Source of the DNA: Paracoccaceae bacterium
Lineage (GTDB): Bacteria; Pseudomonadota; Alphaproteobacteria; Rhodobacterales; Rhodobacteraceae
Direction of reading: 5' to 3'
Assembly: GCA_007119835.1 (NCBI GenBank)
Contig: SKOX01000323.1
Location: 1 to 28,489 of the forward strand
Length of the DNA: 28,489 bases
Under the pieces are notes generated by a model. That model saw only the letters and a list, made by a program, of their open reading frames with translations. It was not told the origin of the DNA and did not search any database. The translations under genes were made by a program, and so were the position numbers. This document shows, piece by piece, positions 8,377 to 15,767 of the stretch (positions within the stretch are counted from its first letter, which is position 1; each line of letters starts with the position of its first letter).

Positions 8377-8721
8377 ATGCCAGAGAAGAAGACCCCGCCC
8401 TGTGTCGCCCGCCGGCGCTTTCTGAGAAGCGCGCTCGCGGTCGGCGCAGCCGTACCGCTCGCCGGCGTCGGCTTAGGCAGCGCCGCCCGTGCGGCGGAAG
8501 ACCTGCCGCGCGCCGAGGACGGCCACGCCTGGGATTACGTCAACGACGCCTCGGACGCCGCCGATCACGAGGCCTACGAGCCGGGCCAGGCCTGCGACAA
8601 CTGCATCTTCTGGACCGGCGAGGTCGCGGACGGGTGGGGCGGCTGCCAGCACCCCGACTTCGAGGACGTGCTCGTGAATGCGGACGGCTGGTGTGCCGCC
8701 TATGTCGAGGGCGCGACCTGA
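8377..8721 (+). CDS. High-potential iron-sulfur protein (HiPIP), Tat-exported
   Basis: This 114-residue precursor has a twin-arginine signal ([11 protein letters not shown], residues 12-22, then a hydrophobic stretch) with probable cleavage near SAARA-A at about residue 39-40. The mature part carries four cysteines, C73, C76, C90 and C106. The CDNC pair, the GGCQHP segment and the terminal GWCAAYVE match HiPIP, which holds one [4Fe-4S] cluster and carries electrons in the periplasm, often between the bc1 complex and an oxidase or a photosynthetic reaction centre. GAGGAG (8361-8366) supports the ATG at 8377. No partner redox gene is adjacent, so its electron partners cannot be read from this window. 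Confidence 0.9.
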   Translation: MPEKKTPPCVARRRFLRSALAVGAAVPLAGVGLGSAARAAEDLPRAEDGHAWDYVNDASDAADHEAYEPGQACDNCIFWTGEVADGWGGCQHPDFEDVLVNADGWCAAYVEGAT

Positions 8722-8809
8722 CAGCCGCGCGGCGTCGCGTCCACCGCGGCGCCGCATGCCCGGTAGCCGGACTTGGCGCATCCTGAGGGGGAGCGCGTCG
8801 GGTGGAAGG

Positions 8810-8879
8810 GTTAACGTCCGCCCGCGTTAACGCTTCTATGGCTTCACAACAGAAGTTTGCCTCGTGTCCAAGTGTGGAC
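8810..8879. other. Cluster of three inverted repeats in a convergent intergenic region
   Basis: The 219-base gap between HiPIP and the phosphatase gene shows no credible coding sequence. It holds three inverted repeats in succession: GTTAACG (8810-8816) with CGTTAAC (8825-8831); CTTCT (8833-8837) with AGAAG (8851-8855); and CGTGTCC (8863-8869) with GGAC (8876-8879). The third resembles a palindrome at 28222-28243. Possible roles are bidirectional termination, a small RNA or a protein-binding site; the sequence does not decide. Confidence 0.45.
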
Positions 8880-8940
8880 GCTCCCAGCGAGCGGCCGCGC
8901 TAGAGGCCTTGACCTGCCTCACATGGCCCGGTGGCCAGCC

Positions 8941-9729
8941 TCACGCGCCCTCACTCGCCGCCACCAAGTCGTCCCAGACACCAGGCGTCGCCGCGATCAC
9001 TCGGCCCCCCGCGTCCAGAGATCCCGCAGGATACGGCCCGACGCGTCCACCCGCCTCCTCGACGATCAACAGGCCCGCCATCGCGTCCCACGAGTACATG
9101 TGCGGCTCGAAATAGCCGCCGAGCTGCCCCGCGCCGACCTGCGCCAGCATCAGCGCCCCCGATCCGTTCCGGTAATAGATCCCGCCTCGTTCCATCAGAC
9201 GCTCGATCACCCGGCCCATCGCCGCCGGATCGCTCCGGTGGCTTGCCCCGATCGCGACCATCGCCCCGCCGATGCCGAGCTGCGGGTCGACCGCCAGCCG
9301 CCGCGAGCCCAGCCACGCGCCCCCGCCCCGCCGGGCCACCCAGAGCGCGTCGAGAGCCGGCGCCGCAATCGCCGCCGCCGCCGGCCGCTCGCCGGCGAGC
9401 ACCGCGATCGATACGCACCATGTGGCATGGCCGGCAAGAAACGGCGTTGTCCCGTCGATCGGGTCGATCACCCAGATGAAGCCCGACTTCCCCGGCTCGG
9501 CGCCGAGTTCCTCGCCGAAGAAGCCGTCCTGCGGGAAATCCCGGGAAACCGCCTCCCGGATCGCCGCCTCGATCTCCCGGTCCGCGCGCGACACGACGTC
9601 GCGGACGTCACCCTTGGCCTCCGAGACGAGCTCGCCGCGCCGATGCCAGAAGCCGAGCGCCCGCCGGCCCGCGTCGGCGGCAATCCGTTCGGCGAGCGCT
9701 GCGCGCTCCGCAATCGCCGCGGCCCGCAT
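8941..9729 (-). CDS. Inositol monophosphatase family protein
   Basis: This 262-residue Mg-dependent phosphatase has the FIG superfamily motifs: GEE (72-74), WVIDPIDGTTPFLAG with DPIDGT at 89-94, and YSWDAMAGLLIVEEAGG near the C-terminus. Substrates in the family include inositol 1-phosphate and 3'(2'),5'-bisphosphate nucleotides (CysQ); the sequence alone does not separate these. The ATG at 9729 follows the Smr-gene stop by one base, implying translational coupling. An upstream extension of the frame to 9888 is a shadow of the Smr gene. Confidence 0.9.
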   Translation of the reverse strand: MRAAAIAERAALAERIAADAGRRALGFWHRRGELVSEAKGDVRDVVSRADREIEAAIREAVSRDFPQDGFFGEELGAEPGKSGFIWVIDPIDGTTPFLAGHATWCVSIAVLAGERPAAAAIAAPALDALWVARRGGGAWLGSRRLAVDPQLGIGGAMVAIGASHRSDPAAMGRVIERLMERGGIYYRNGSGALMLAQVGAGQLGGYFEPHMYSWDAMAGLLIVEEAGGRVGPYPAGSLDAGGRVIAATPGVWDDLVAASEGA

Positions 9730-9730
9730 C

Positions 9731-10354
9731 TCAGCGCCGCCGCCTGAGGGTGAGATAGACCGCGCCGGCTCCGCCGTGGCGCGGATGCGCCGGGCGGACG
9801 TCCACCACCCGACCCGTGAGCGGCGGGGCCGCGAGCCAGTGCGGCAGGCTGTGGCGCAGGACGCCCTGTCGCTCCGGCACGATGGCATCCGAGCTGTCGG
9901 GTCGCCCCTTGCCGGTGATCACCAGCACGAGCCGCAGCCCGCGCGCCTGGGCGCCCTGGATGAAGGCGATCAACGCCGAATGTGCGGCGTCCCGCGTCAT
10001 GCCATGGAGATCGAGCCGCGCCTCGGGATCGACCTTGCCCCGCACGAGCCGCGTGTGCCGGCGACGCTCGAGCTTCTGCCCGGCGGCCAGCGCCGCGAGA
10101 GGATCGGGCGCCAGATCGACCTCGACGCCATCTCCTCTGCGCGACGCGGTGCGCGTCGTCATCGGCCGGGCCGGAGACGCCGGCCGTGCCGGCATCGCGG
10201 GCGGCGCAAGTCTCTCTGCGGCAGAGGTCTCCATCGTAGGCTCCGGTTCGGGGCTGGCCTCATGTCCACCGAGACGCCGCGCCGTGCGCGCGACACCATG
10301 CCAGAGGCGCACCTCCTCGGCGGTCAGGCGGCGCGGGCGGCGTCGGGCGGACAT
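9731..10354 (-). CDS. Smr domain-containing protein
   Basis: The 207-residue protein has a charged, proline- and alanine-rich N-terminal half of low complexity and a C-terminal Smr (small MutS-related) domain from about residue 108. Signature stretches are LDLHGMT (114-120), VITGKGR (about 147-153) and the terminal HPRHGGAGAVYLTLRRR. Smr domains bind or cleave nucleic acids; stand-alone alphaproteobacterial members have no settled role. It sits between a Tim44-like gene (19-base gap) and the phosphatase (1-base gap) on the same strand. In many relatives a MltA-type murein transglycosylase gene lies between the Tim44-like and Smr genes; none is present here. Confidence 0.88.
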   Translation of the reverse strand: MSARRRPRRLTAEEVRLWHGVARTARRLGGHEASPEPEPTMETSAAERLAPPAMPARPASPARPMTTRTASRRGDGVEVDLAPDPLAALAAGQKLERRRHTRLVRGKVDPEARLDLHGMTRDAAHSALIAFIQGAQARGLRLVLVITGKGRPDSSDAIVPERQGVLRHSLPHWLAAPPLTGRVVDVRPAHPRHGGAGAVYLTLRRRR

Positions 10355-10373
10355 CTCTGCAAACGGGCGTGCC

Positions 10374-11036
10374 TCAGCCGCCGGTGCCGGTGAGCAGCCA
10401 ATTCGGATCGTCCGCCCCCATGTGGCGGGTGAACGTCCAGATGTCGCGCTGCTGCTTGATCTCGTTCGGGTCGCCCTCGACGATGCGGCCCTCGCGGTCC
10501 TTCACCACGGAGGTGAGCTCGCCGACGAAGCGCATCGTGATGTCGCCCTCGTCCGAACGCGCGTCGTAATGGGCGTCGACCAGCGACACCTCCCGCACGC
10601 CCACGAAGGAAGCCTCGACGGTGTAACCCTTCTCGTTGCGCTCGGCGATGGCGTCCGCGAAGGGCTGGTAGACTTCCGGCGACAGGAATTCGCGCAGCGT
10701 CTCGAGATCGCCGCTCTCGTAGGCCATGACGATCATCTCGTAGGCCTGCCGGGCGCCGTGAGTGAAGTCCGCCACGCTGAAGTCGGGATCGACCCGCTTC
10801 ATATCGGCGAGCGCCTTGCCGGCCTGGCTCTCCGGGTCGGTGAAGTCGGAGATGTCGGGATCCGTGCCGCCGCCCTCGATCACTTCGAAAGCGCGCTGAC
10901 GGTCCGAACGCACCGGACCGGACACTTCCGGCGGCTTCTCGTAGCCCTCCCGGGTCCCGAGCACGCTCCGTAGCCGCAGCACCAGGAACAGGGCTATCGC
11001 GGCGAGGATTACGATCTGGACCATTTGCGAGCCCAT
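10374..11036 (-). CDS. Tim44/TimA-like membrane-anchored protein
   Basis: The 220-residue protein begins with one membrane segment (VQIVILAAIALFLVLRLR) followed by a Tim44-like domain (GARQAYEMIVMAYESGDLETLREFLSPEVY through DIWTFTRHMGADDPNWLLTGT). Bacterial Tim44-like proteins share the fold of the mitochondrial import motor subunit, but their bacterial role is less defined. The ATG at 11036 is preferred because AAGGTAGG precedes it and the membrane helix then starts immediately; an ATG at 11144 would add a non-conserved leader. It is divergent from fxsA across 128 bases in which I see no clear promoter. Confidence 0.87.
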   Translation of the reverse strand: MGSQMVQIVILAAIALFLVLRLRSVLGTREGYEKPPEVSGPVRSDRQRAFEVIEGGGTDPDISDFTDPESQAGKALADMKRVDPDFSVADFTHGARQAYEMIVMAYESGDLETLREFLSPEVYQPFADAIAERNEKGYTVEASFVGVREVSLVDAHYDARSDEGDITMRFVGELTSVVKDREGRIVEGDPNEIKQQRDIWTFTRHMGADDPNWLLTGTGG

Positions 11037-11164
11037 CGACCTACCTTTCCGAATGGCTGCCAGTGAGCGATGGCGCCCGTCGCTTCGGCAGCTTATGTAA
11101 GGGCGATGGCCGGTCGAGTCCATCGCGAGCCGCCGGGAAAGCAAAACTCCGACACGGAAACGTC

Positions 11165-11740
11165 ATGTGGCTCTTCATCCTGTTTGTTGCTGTTCCGATC
11201 ATAGAGATCGCGCTCTTCATCCAGATTGGCGGCTGGCTCGGCCTCTGGCCAACGCTGGGCATCGTCGTCCTCACCGCCGCGGTCGGCACCGTGCTCGTCC
11301 GCACCCAGGGCCTCCAGACGCTGCGAACGTTGCAAGCCAACGTTGAACGCGGCGGCGACCCGATTGGTCCGATCGCGCATGGGGCGCTCATCCTCCTTGC
11401 CGGCGTCCTTCTGCTGACGCCCGGCTTCTTCACCGACGGGGTCGCCGTCGCACTGCTGCTCCCGCCGATCCGCGCCGCCCTGATCCGCTGGGGCGCCGCG
11501 CGGCTCACGGTAGTCGCGGCCGGCAGGATGCACCGGCCTGCACCCGGCGGTCCGAGCCCCCGCAGCGCAGGCCGGCCCGAAACCGTCGAGGCCGAATACG
11601 AGGTCCTCGACGAGGAGCCTCCTCACGGGGACAGAAGAGAGGGCGATCCGCGGTCCCGGCAAGGTGACGCACCGCCGCGGCCTCCATCGGACGGCGACGC
11701 GCGTCGATCGCGCTCGCAATGGACGCGGCCGCCGGGCTGA
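11165..11740 (+). CDS. fxsA: FxsA family membrane protein
   Basis: The family, named from E. coli FxsA (suppressor of F exclusion of phage T7), consists of small inner-membrane proteins. Residues 1-50 hold two hydrophobic segments (LFILFVAVPIIEIALFI and LGIVVLTAAVGTVLV). Then come RTQGLQTL and a third hydrophobic stretch (ALILLAGVLLLTPGFFTDGV) with the conserved LLTPGFFTD. The cytoplasmic tail from about residue 120 is proline-, arginine- and acid-rich and of low complexity. I start at ATG 11165 because the first membrane helix begins there; the ribosome-binding site is weak. It is 191 residues long, and secB follows 98 bases later. Confidence 0.88.
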   Translation: MWLFILFVAVPIIEIALFIQIGGWLGLWPTLGIVVLTAAVGTVLVRTQGLQTLRTLQANVERGGDPIGPIAHGALILLAGVLLLTPGFFTDGVAVALLLPPIRAALIRWGAARLTVVAAGRMHRPAPGGPSPRSAGRPETVEAEYEVLDEEPPHGDRREGDPRSRQGDAPPRPPSDGDARRSRSQWTRPPG

Positions 11741-11771
11741 AGGCCGGTCTTGCCGTTGCGCCGGCCGCGCG

Positions 11772-11800
11772 TTGTGAGGCCCGATCTTACATGCTAGACG
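11772..11800 (+). promoter_or_regulatory. Candidate promoter of secB
   Basis: TTGTGA (11772-11777) and TAGACG (11795-11800) are separated by 17 bases in the 98-base gap before secB. The match to a housekeeping promoter is only moderate. Confidence 0.25.
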
Positions 11801-11838
11801 GCCGCCAACCCAAGAAAGACCGACGGAGGAAGCCGATC

Positions 11839-12372
11839 ATGTCCGACGATAACAACGGGAAGGACGGAGCCGCCACCGCCGCCCCGCCGCCATCGCCCCA
11901 GCAGCAACAGGCCCAGCCCCGGCTGCGCATCCTGAGCCAGTTCATCCGCGACATGTCGTTCGAGAACGTCGCAGCCCAGAAGGGCACGGCGACCGAAGGC
12001 AAGCCCGAGATCAAGGTGCAGGTCAACCTCGACGCCCAGAAGCGGGCCGAGGACCAGTACGAGGTCGCGCTGAAGCTCAAGATCAACAGCCGCATGGCCG
12101 AGCAGTCGATCTTCCTGCTCGAGCTCGACTATGCCGGCCGCTTCAAGGTCGAGAACGTGCCGACCGAGCAGCTGCACCCGCTTCTGATGATCGAGTGCCC
12201 GCGGCTGATCTTCCCCTTCGTGCGGCGCATCGTCTCGGATGTCACCCGCGACGGAGGCTTTCCGCCGATCAATCTCGACACAATCGACTTCCTCGCGCTC
12301 TACCGCCAGGAACTGGCGCGTCGCCAGCAGCAGCAGGCCGCCACCGCGAACGTCCAGACCCACCAGGCCTGA
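11839..12372 (+). CDS. secB: Protein-export chaperone SecB
   Basis: SecB keeps preproteins unfolded and delivers them to SecA. The 177-residue product has a variable N-terminus with a Pro/Gln run (PPPSPQQQQAQP) and then the conserved core: RILSQFIRDMSFEN, QVNLDAQKR, ALKLKINSRM, LELDYAGRF, and LMIECPRLIFPFVRRIVSDVTRDGGFPPI. A short Gln-rich tail ends the protein. GGAGGA eight bases before the ATG fixes the start. It converges on dnaQ, with a strong hairpin between them. Confidence 0.96.
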   Translation: MSDDNNGKDGAATAAPPPSPQQQQAQPRLRILSQFIRDMSFENVAAQKGTATEGKPEIKVQVNLDAQKRAEDQYEVALKLKINSRMAEQSIFLLELDYAGRFKVENVPTEQLHPLLMIECPRLIFPFVRRIVSDVTRDGGFPPINLDTIDFLALYRQELARRQQQQAATANVQTHQA

Positions 12373-12381
12373 ACCGACCCC

Positions 12382-12412
12382 GACGCCCGGCGCGGTCGTG
12401 CCGCCGGGCGTC
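12382..12412. terminator. Hairpin between convergent secB and dnaQ
   Basis: A perfect 11-bp stem, arms GACGCCCGGCG (12382-12392) and CGCCGGGCGTC (12402-12412) with a 9-base loop, lies 10 bases after the secB stop. It has no U-tract on either strand. It is likely a shared terminator for secB and the maf-dnaQ operon. Confidence 0.55.
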
Positions 12413-12444
12413 AGGGTTGGACCGCTGCTTGTTCGTCGGGAAGA

Positions 12445-13161
12445 TCACGCGCTTGAGGTGACTTCCGCGGGCGCATTCGCGGCAGCCCAGACTGACTTCT
12501 CGCCAAGCTCCGCGACGAAGGCTGCGTGGGCTGCCTCCTCTGCCGGCGTCAGCCGGGGCGCCAGGCTCCGCGGTCGCGGCGGAGGGCTCCACTCGGCATC
12601 CACCGCGATCGCTCCGCCGGCCGCCGCCACCTCGAGCACCAGGTCGGGCTGACGGCCGCCGACGAGCTCGAGATAGACATCGGCCAGCAGCTCGCTGTCG
12701 AGGAGCGCCCCGTGCTTCGTCCGGGACGAGTTGTCGATGCCGAACCGCCGGCAGAGCGCATCAAGGCTCGACGCCGCCCCGGGAAAACGCCGCCGGCAGA
12801 GGTCGAGCGTGTCGAGCGCCCGCCCCATTCCCAGCATCGGCCGGCCGCAACGCGCGAGCTCGAAATCGAGGAAGCGGATGTCGAAGCGTGCGTTGTGGAT
12901 CACCAACCGCGCCTCGCCCACGAAGTCCAGGAAGGCGTCGACGATGTCGGGAAAACGCGGCTTGTCGGCGAGGAAAGCCGACGAGAGGCCGTGGATGGCG
13001 AAGGCCTCCGCCGGCATGTCGCGCTCTGGATTGATGTAGAGATGCAGCACACGCCCTGTGGCGACGTGGTTTAGGAGTTCGACGGCGCCGATTTCGACGA
13101 TCCGGTGCCCGTCGTCGGGCTCGAGGCCCGTGGTCTCGGTGTCGAGTACGATCTCACGCAT
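12445..13161 (-). CDS. dnaQ: DNA polymerase III epsilon subunit (3'-5' proofreading exonuclease)
   Basis: The 238-residue protein has the DEDDh exonuclease motifs: ExoI DTETTG (D7, E9), Exo[16 protein letters not shown], and Exo[17 protein letters not shown]. It is the proofreading subunit of the replicative polymerase. It is the last gene of the leftward maf-aroE-coaE-dnaQ operon, and its start overlaps the end of coaE by 8 bases. The C-terminal tail after [10 protein letters not shown] is longer and less conserved. Confidence 0.94.
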   Translation of the reverse strand: MREIVLDTETTGLEPDDGHRIVEIGAVELLNHVATGRVLHLYINPERDMPAEAFAIHGLSSAFLADKPRFPDIVDAFLDFVGEARLVIHNARFDIRFLDFELARCGRPMLGMGRALDTLDLCRRRFPGAASSLDALCRRFGIDNSSRTKHGALLDSELLADVYLELVGGRQPDLVLEVAAAGGAIAVDAEWSPPPRPRSLAPRLTPAEEAAHAAFVAELGEKSVWAAANAPAEVTSSA

Positions 13162-13759
13162 GTCGGCGTCCCGTCAGTTGGTCGATGATCGATAGGACGG
13201 TCCCCCGCGCCCGATCAACCCCCTGATCGGTACGGATGACGTGATCGGCTCGGCGCCGCTTCTCCTCGTCGGGCACCTGACGCGACACGATCCGCTCGAA
13301 CTGCGCCTCGTCCATGCCCGGCCTTTCCAGAACCCGCTGCCGCTGCACCTCCAGCGGCGCGGTCACGACCACCACGACATCCACCGCTTGTTCGCCTTCG
13401 GTCTCGAACAGAAGCGGAATGTCGAGCACGACCAGCGCCGCATCCCGGTGCGCCTCGACGAAAGCCGCTCTGTCAGCTGCGACGAGCGGATGAACCGCCG
13501 CCTCCACCCGCTTCAGGAGTTCCGGGTCAGCCGCTATGGCCTCCCGCAGGGCCTGCCGGTCGACGCCCTCCGGCCCGACCGCCTCGGGCGCAAGCCGGGC
13601 GACGGCGCGAGAGCCGGCCTCGCCGGGTCCGTAGAGGCGGTGCACCGCCGCATCGGCATCCCAGACCGGCACACCCGCTTCGGCGAAGAGCCGGGCCGTC
13701 GTGGTCTTGCCCATACCGATCGAGCCCGTGAGGCCGACGATCACCGGGCGTCTGGTCAC
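13154..13759 (-). CDS. coaE: Dephospho-CoA kinase
   Basis: This enzyme performs the last step of coenzyme A synthesis, phosphorylating dephospho-CoA at the 3' hydroxyl. The P-loop [17 protein letters not shown] is at residues 9-25. [15 protein letters not shown] and [13 protein letters not shown] follow, then the lid-like [17 protein letters not shown]. It has 201 residues, as expected. It starts with GTG at 13759, overlapping the aroE stop as GTGA, and ends inside the start of dnaQ. Confidence 0.95.
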   Translation of the reverse strand: MTRRPVIVGLTGSIGMGKTTTARLFAEAGVPVWDADAAVHRLYGPGEAGSRAVARLAPEAVGPEGVDRQALREAIAADPELLKRVEAAVHPLVAADRAAFVEAHRDAALVVLDIPLLFETEGEQAVDVVVVVTAPLEVQRQRVLERPGMDEAQFERIVSRQVPDEEKRRRADHVIRTDQGVDRARGTVLSIIDQLTGRRHA

Positions 13760-14598
13760 GCCACGTCCGCCTCGAGAACCGCCCGGCGCAGGGCGTCGTC
13801 GACCTCTGGTCGGCGGCCGAACCAGGCCTCGAATCCGGGTACGGCCTGATGAAGCAGCATCCCGAGCCCGTCCACGGTCGCGAGCCCTGCCTCCGCTGCT
13901 CGGGCAAGAAACGGCGTCACCAGCGGCTGATAGACAATGTCGGTGACGAGCGCATCAGGGTCCGCCGCATCGAAGCCGAGGTCGAGTGGCGCTTGCCCCG
14001 CCATGCCGAGCGAAGTGGTGTTGACGATCGTCGCCGCACCGCGCATCGTCTCGCCCGCTGCTTTCCAGGGCACAATCCGGATCTTCGGCCCGAAAGCATC
14101 TGCCAGCGCCTGCGCCCGTGCCTGCGTGCGGTTCGCCAGCCTGATCTCGGGCGCGCCATCGTCGAGCAACGCCGCAAGAACGGCTCGGGCGGCACCGCCG
14201 GCACCAAGCACGAGCGCTGGGCCTGTCGCCGCGGTCCACCGAGGCTGGGCCTGACGCAGATTGCTCAGGAAACCGACGCCATCGGTGTTGTCGGCCAGAA
14301 ACCCGCCATCGGGCAGGAAAACCAGCGTGTTCGCTGCACCGATGGCTCGCGCCCGGTCGCTGGCCTCGGTCGCCAGGGCAAGTGCTGTCTCCTTGTGCGG
14401 CAAAGTGACATTAGCTCCGCGGAAGCCCATCCGCGGCAGAGCCGCGAGCACGTCGGCGAGGTCCTCCGGCGCCACCGCCAGTGGCACGTAATGTCCACGG
14501 ATACTGTATCGAGATAGCCAGTGGCGGTGCAGCGCCGGTGATCGCGAGTGGCCGACGGGCCAACCGATGACGCCGGCCAAGGGAACTGTCTCGCTCAT
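13756..14598 (-). CDS. aroE: Shikimate dehydrogenase
   Basis: AroE reduces 3-dehydroshikimate to shikimate with NADPH in aromatic amino acid synthesis. Shikimate-binding SRSPALH, NVTLPHKE (catalytic Lys) and ADNTDGVGF are present. So are the dinucleotide loop GAGGAARAVLAAL, the NRT motif ANRTQARA, and NTTSLGM. It is 280 residues long. The ATG overlaps the maf stop as ATGA, and the 3' end overlaps the coaE GTG. Tight coupling indicates one operon. Confidence 0.95.
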   Translation of the reverse strand: MSETVPLAGVIGWPVGHSRSPALHRHWLSRYSIRGHYVPLAVAPEDLADVLAALPRMGFRGANVTLPHKETALALATEASDRARAIGAANTLVFLPDGGFLADNTDGVGFLSNLRQAQPRWTAATGPALVLGAGGAARAVLAALLDDGAPEIRLANRTQARAQALADAFGPKIRIVPWKAAGETMRGAATIVNTTSLGMAGQAPLDLGFDAADPDALVTDIVYQPLVTPFLARAAEAGLATVDGLGMLLHQAVPGFEAWFGRRPEVDDALRRAVLEADVA

Positions 14599-15194
14599 GT
14601 CGGGCAGACCCCGTGCAGGCGCAGGAACGCCAGAAGCTCGAGAAGCGGCAGGCCGAGAATGGTGAAATGGTCGCCTTCGAGCCGATCGAAGAGCTCGGCT
14701 CCGCCTGCCTCCAGCTTATAGGCCCCGACGGTCTCCAGGAGCTCGTCGCCGTGCCGCGCGATGTAGTCATCAAGGAAGCTGTCGCTGAACGCCCGCATCA
14801 CCAGGCGCGCCTGGCCAACGTGGCGCCAGATCGGCCGACCGTCGAGTGCGACCACCGCGGCAGACAGCAGCATGTGCCGCCGCCCCCGCATCCGCTCAAG
14901 CTGTCGTCGCGCCTCGTCGAGGTCGCGCGGCTTGTCGAGAAGGTCGCCGTCGAGCGCCAGAACCTGATCAGCGCCGATGACGTAGGCGCCCGGACGGCGG
15001 CGCGAGACCCGCATCGCCTTGAGTTCGGCCAGTGCATCCGCGACGTCCCGGGGCGGCGCCTGTTCGGCAAGCAGTGCCGCCTTGACCTCCGCCTCGTCGA
15101 TCCGCGGCGGGACGACCTCCACCGCGACGCCTGCCGCGGCCAGCATCCCGGCCCTCGTCGGCGATCCCGAGGCTAGAATCAGAGCCTTCTCCAC
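14595..15194 (-). CDS. maf: Maf family nucleotide pyrophosphatase
   Basis: Maf proteins hydrolyse non-canonical or modified nucleoside triphosphates. LASGSPTRAGMLAAAGV (family motif SxSPxR), RIDEAEVKA, VIGADQVLALDG and GDHFTILGLPLLELL are recognisable. The start is GTG at 15194, preceded by AAAGGAGA; this places the conserved LILASGSP at residue 6 and gives 199 residues. An upstream in-frame ATG at 15260 would add an unconserved arginine-rich leader. It is the first gene of the leftward operon and the left border of the putative origin. Confidence 0.92.
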   Translation of the reverse strand: MEKALILASGSPTRAGMLAAAGVAVEVVPPRIDEAEVKAALLAEQAPPRDVADALAELKAMRVSRRRPGAYVIGADQVLALDGDLLDKPRDLDEARRQLERMRGRRHMLLSAAVVALDGRPIWRHVGQARLVMRAFSDSFLDDYIARHGDELLETVGAYKLEAGGAELFDRLEGDHFTILGLPLLELLAFLRLHGVCPT

Positions 15195-15292
15195 GACGTC
15201 TCCTTTGCCTGTGCCGGCCGTCCGACGGGTCCAGGGAGGTCCGAAAGCGCGCCGTCGCATCCTCGGCTAGCAAAATTAGCCGGGGACGAAAA

Positions 15293-15301
15293 TGTGGATA
15301 A
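15293..15301 (-). promoter_or_regulatory. DnaA box 1 (perfect)
   Basis: TGTGGATAA on the plus strand is TTATCCACA on the minus strand, the exact DnaA consensus. Confidence 0.85.
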
Positions 15302-15416
15302 GCAGCGGATGAGCGTGCGAAAGCCGGTGACAGATCGCAGCCCCAGCGATCGGTCCCCAGAAGCGCCTTGAGCCTTCCTCACCCTCCGAGAGCTTGAACA
15401 ACCGCACGGCGCCGGT

Positions 15417-15425
15417 TTTGGATAA
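15417..15425 (-). promoter_or_regulatory. DnaA box 2 (one mismatch)
   Basis: TTTGGATAA reads TTATCCAAA on the minus strand and differs from the consensus at one base. Confidence 0.55.
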
Positions 15426-15490
15426 CTCGCGCGGCGGTTGGATGATCTTCGCGCCCGTTCACCCCAGTCCCAGCCGAAATGGCGAAGTCC

Positions 15491-15540
15491 GGAAATTTAA
15501 GGGGTTGATTTTGCTCATTTCCTTTCGGCACATTTGGAAA
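15491..15540. other. AT-rich candidate DNA unwinding element
   Basis: By count, 19 of 50 bases are G or C, against a window that is mostly near 65-75% G+C. It lies between DnaA boxes 2 and 3 inside the putative origin. Confidence 0.45.
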
Positions 15541-15579
15541 TCTTCCGCTGAGAAAGAACGCTCCGCTGCGCGCGAAGCC

Positions 15580-15588
15580 TGTGGACAA
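15580..15588 (-). promoter_or_regulatory. DnaA box 3 (one mismatch)
   Basis: TGTGGACAA reads TTGTCCACA on the minus strand, one mismatch from the consensus. Confidence 0.65.
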
Positions 15589-15623
15589 GTCTGTGAGGAA
15601 ATGCGGTGAGGGAATAATCCCCG

Positions 15624-15632
15624 TTATCCCCA
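15624..15632 (+). promoter_or_regulatory. DnaA box 4 (one mismatch, opposite orientation)
   Basis: TTATCCCCA on the plus strand is one mismatch from TTATCCACA. It is oriented opposite to the other three and sits next to a GGGA/TCCC inverted repeat (15610-15621). Confidence 0.6.
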
Positions 15633-15767
15633 AGACCACTGTCTTCACCATCTCTTAAGGAGAGTCTTTAACGAAGAAGTAGGCATCGAGGAGGTTCGTC
15701 CCCGGCACTTCCCCTCCGGCGAGCCTGTGCTACGAAGGCCACGTCGCTGAGGAGAAGGACGGCGCCG

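Larger units (their letters stand above)
15195..15767. other. Putative chromosomal replication origin (oriC)
   Basis: This is a 573-base gene-free interval between leftward maf and rightward hemJ. It contains one perfect DnaA box and three boxes with single mismatches, plus an AT-rich stretch (19 G/C in 50 bases at 15491-15540) as a candidate unwinding element. Genes on both sides mostly point away from it, and parS sites with parAB lie a few kb to the right. In Caulobacter and relatives oriC occupies the same syntenic gap (maf/aroE/coaE/dnaQ on one side, hem and mnmE-mnmG-rsmG-parA-parB on the other). Two short open frames here have no recognisable product. Confidence 0.82.

Noticed and set aside
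8811..8830. TTAA pair at 8811 and 8827 as a CtrA site
   Set aside because: The motifs are 12 bases apart; better read as the arms of an inverted repeat.
15379..15651. Two short overlapping frames (15379-15651 minus, 15394-15609 plus) in the putative origin
   Set aside because: No ribosome-binding site or family resemblance; they span the DnaA boxes and AT-rich segment.
15655..15671. Possible CtrA site (two TTAA motifs)
   Set aside because: Spacing is 9 rather than the 7 bases of the CtrA consensus; kept only as part of a broader observation.
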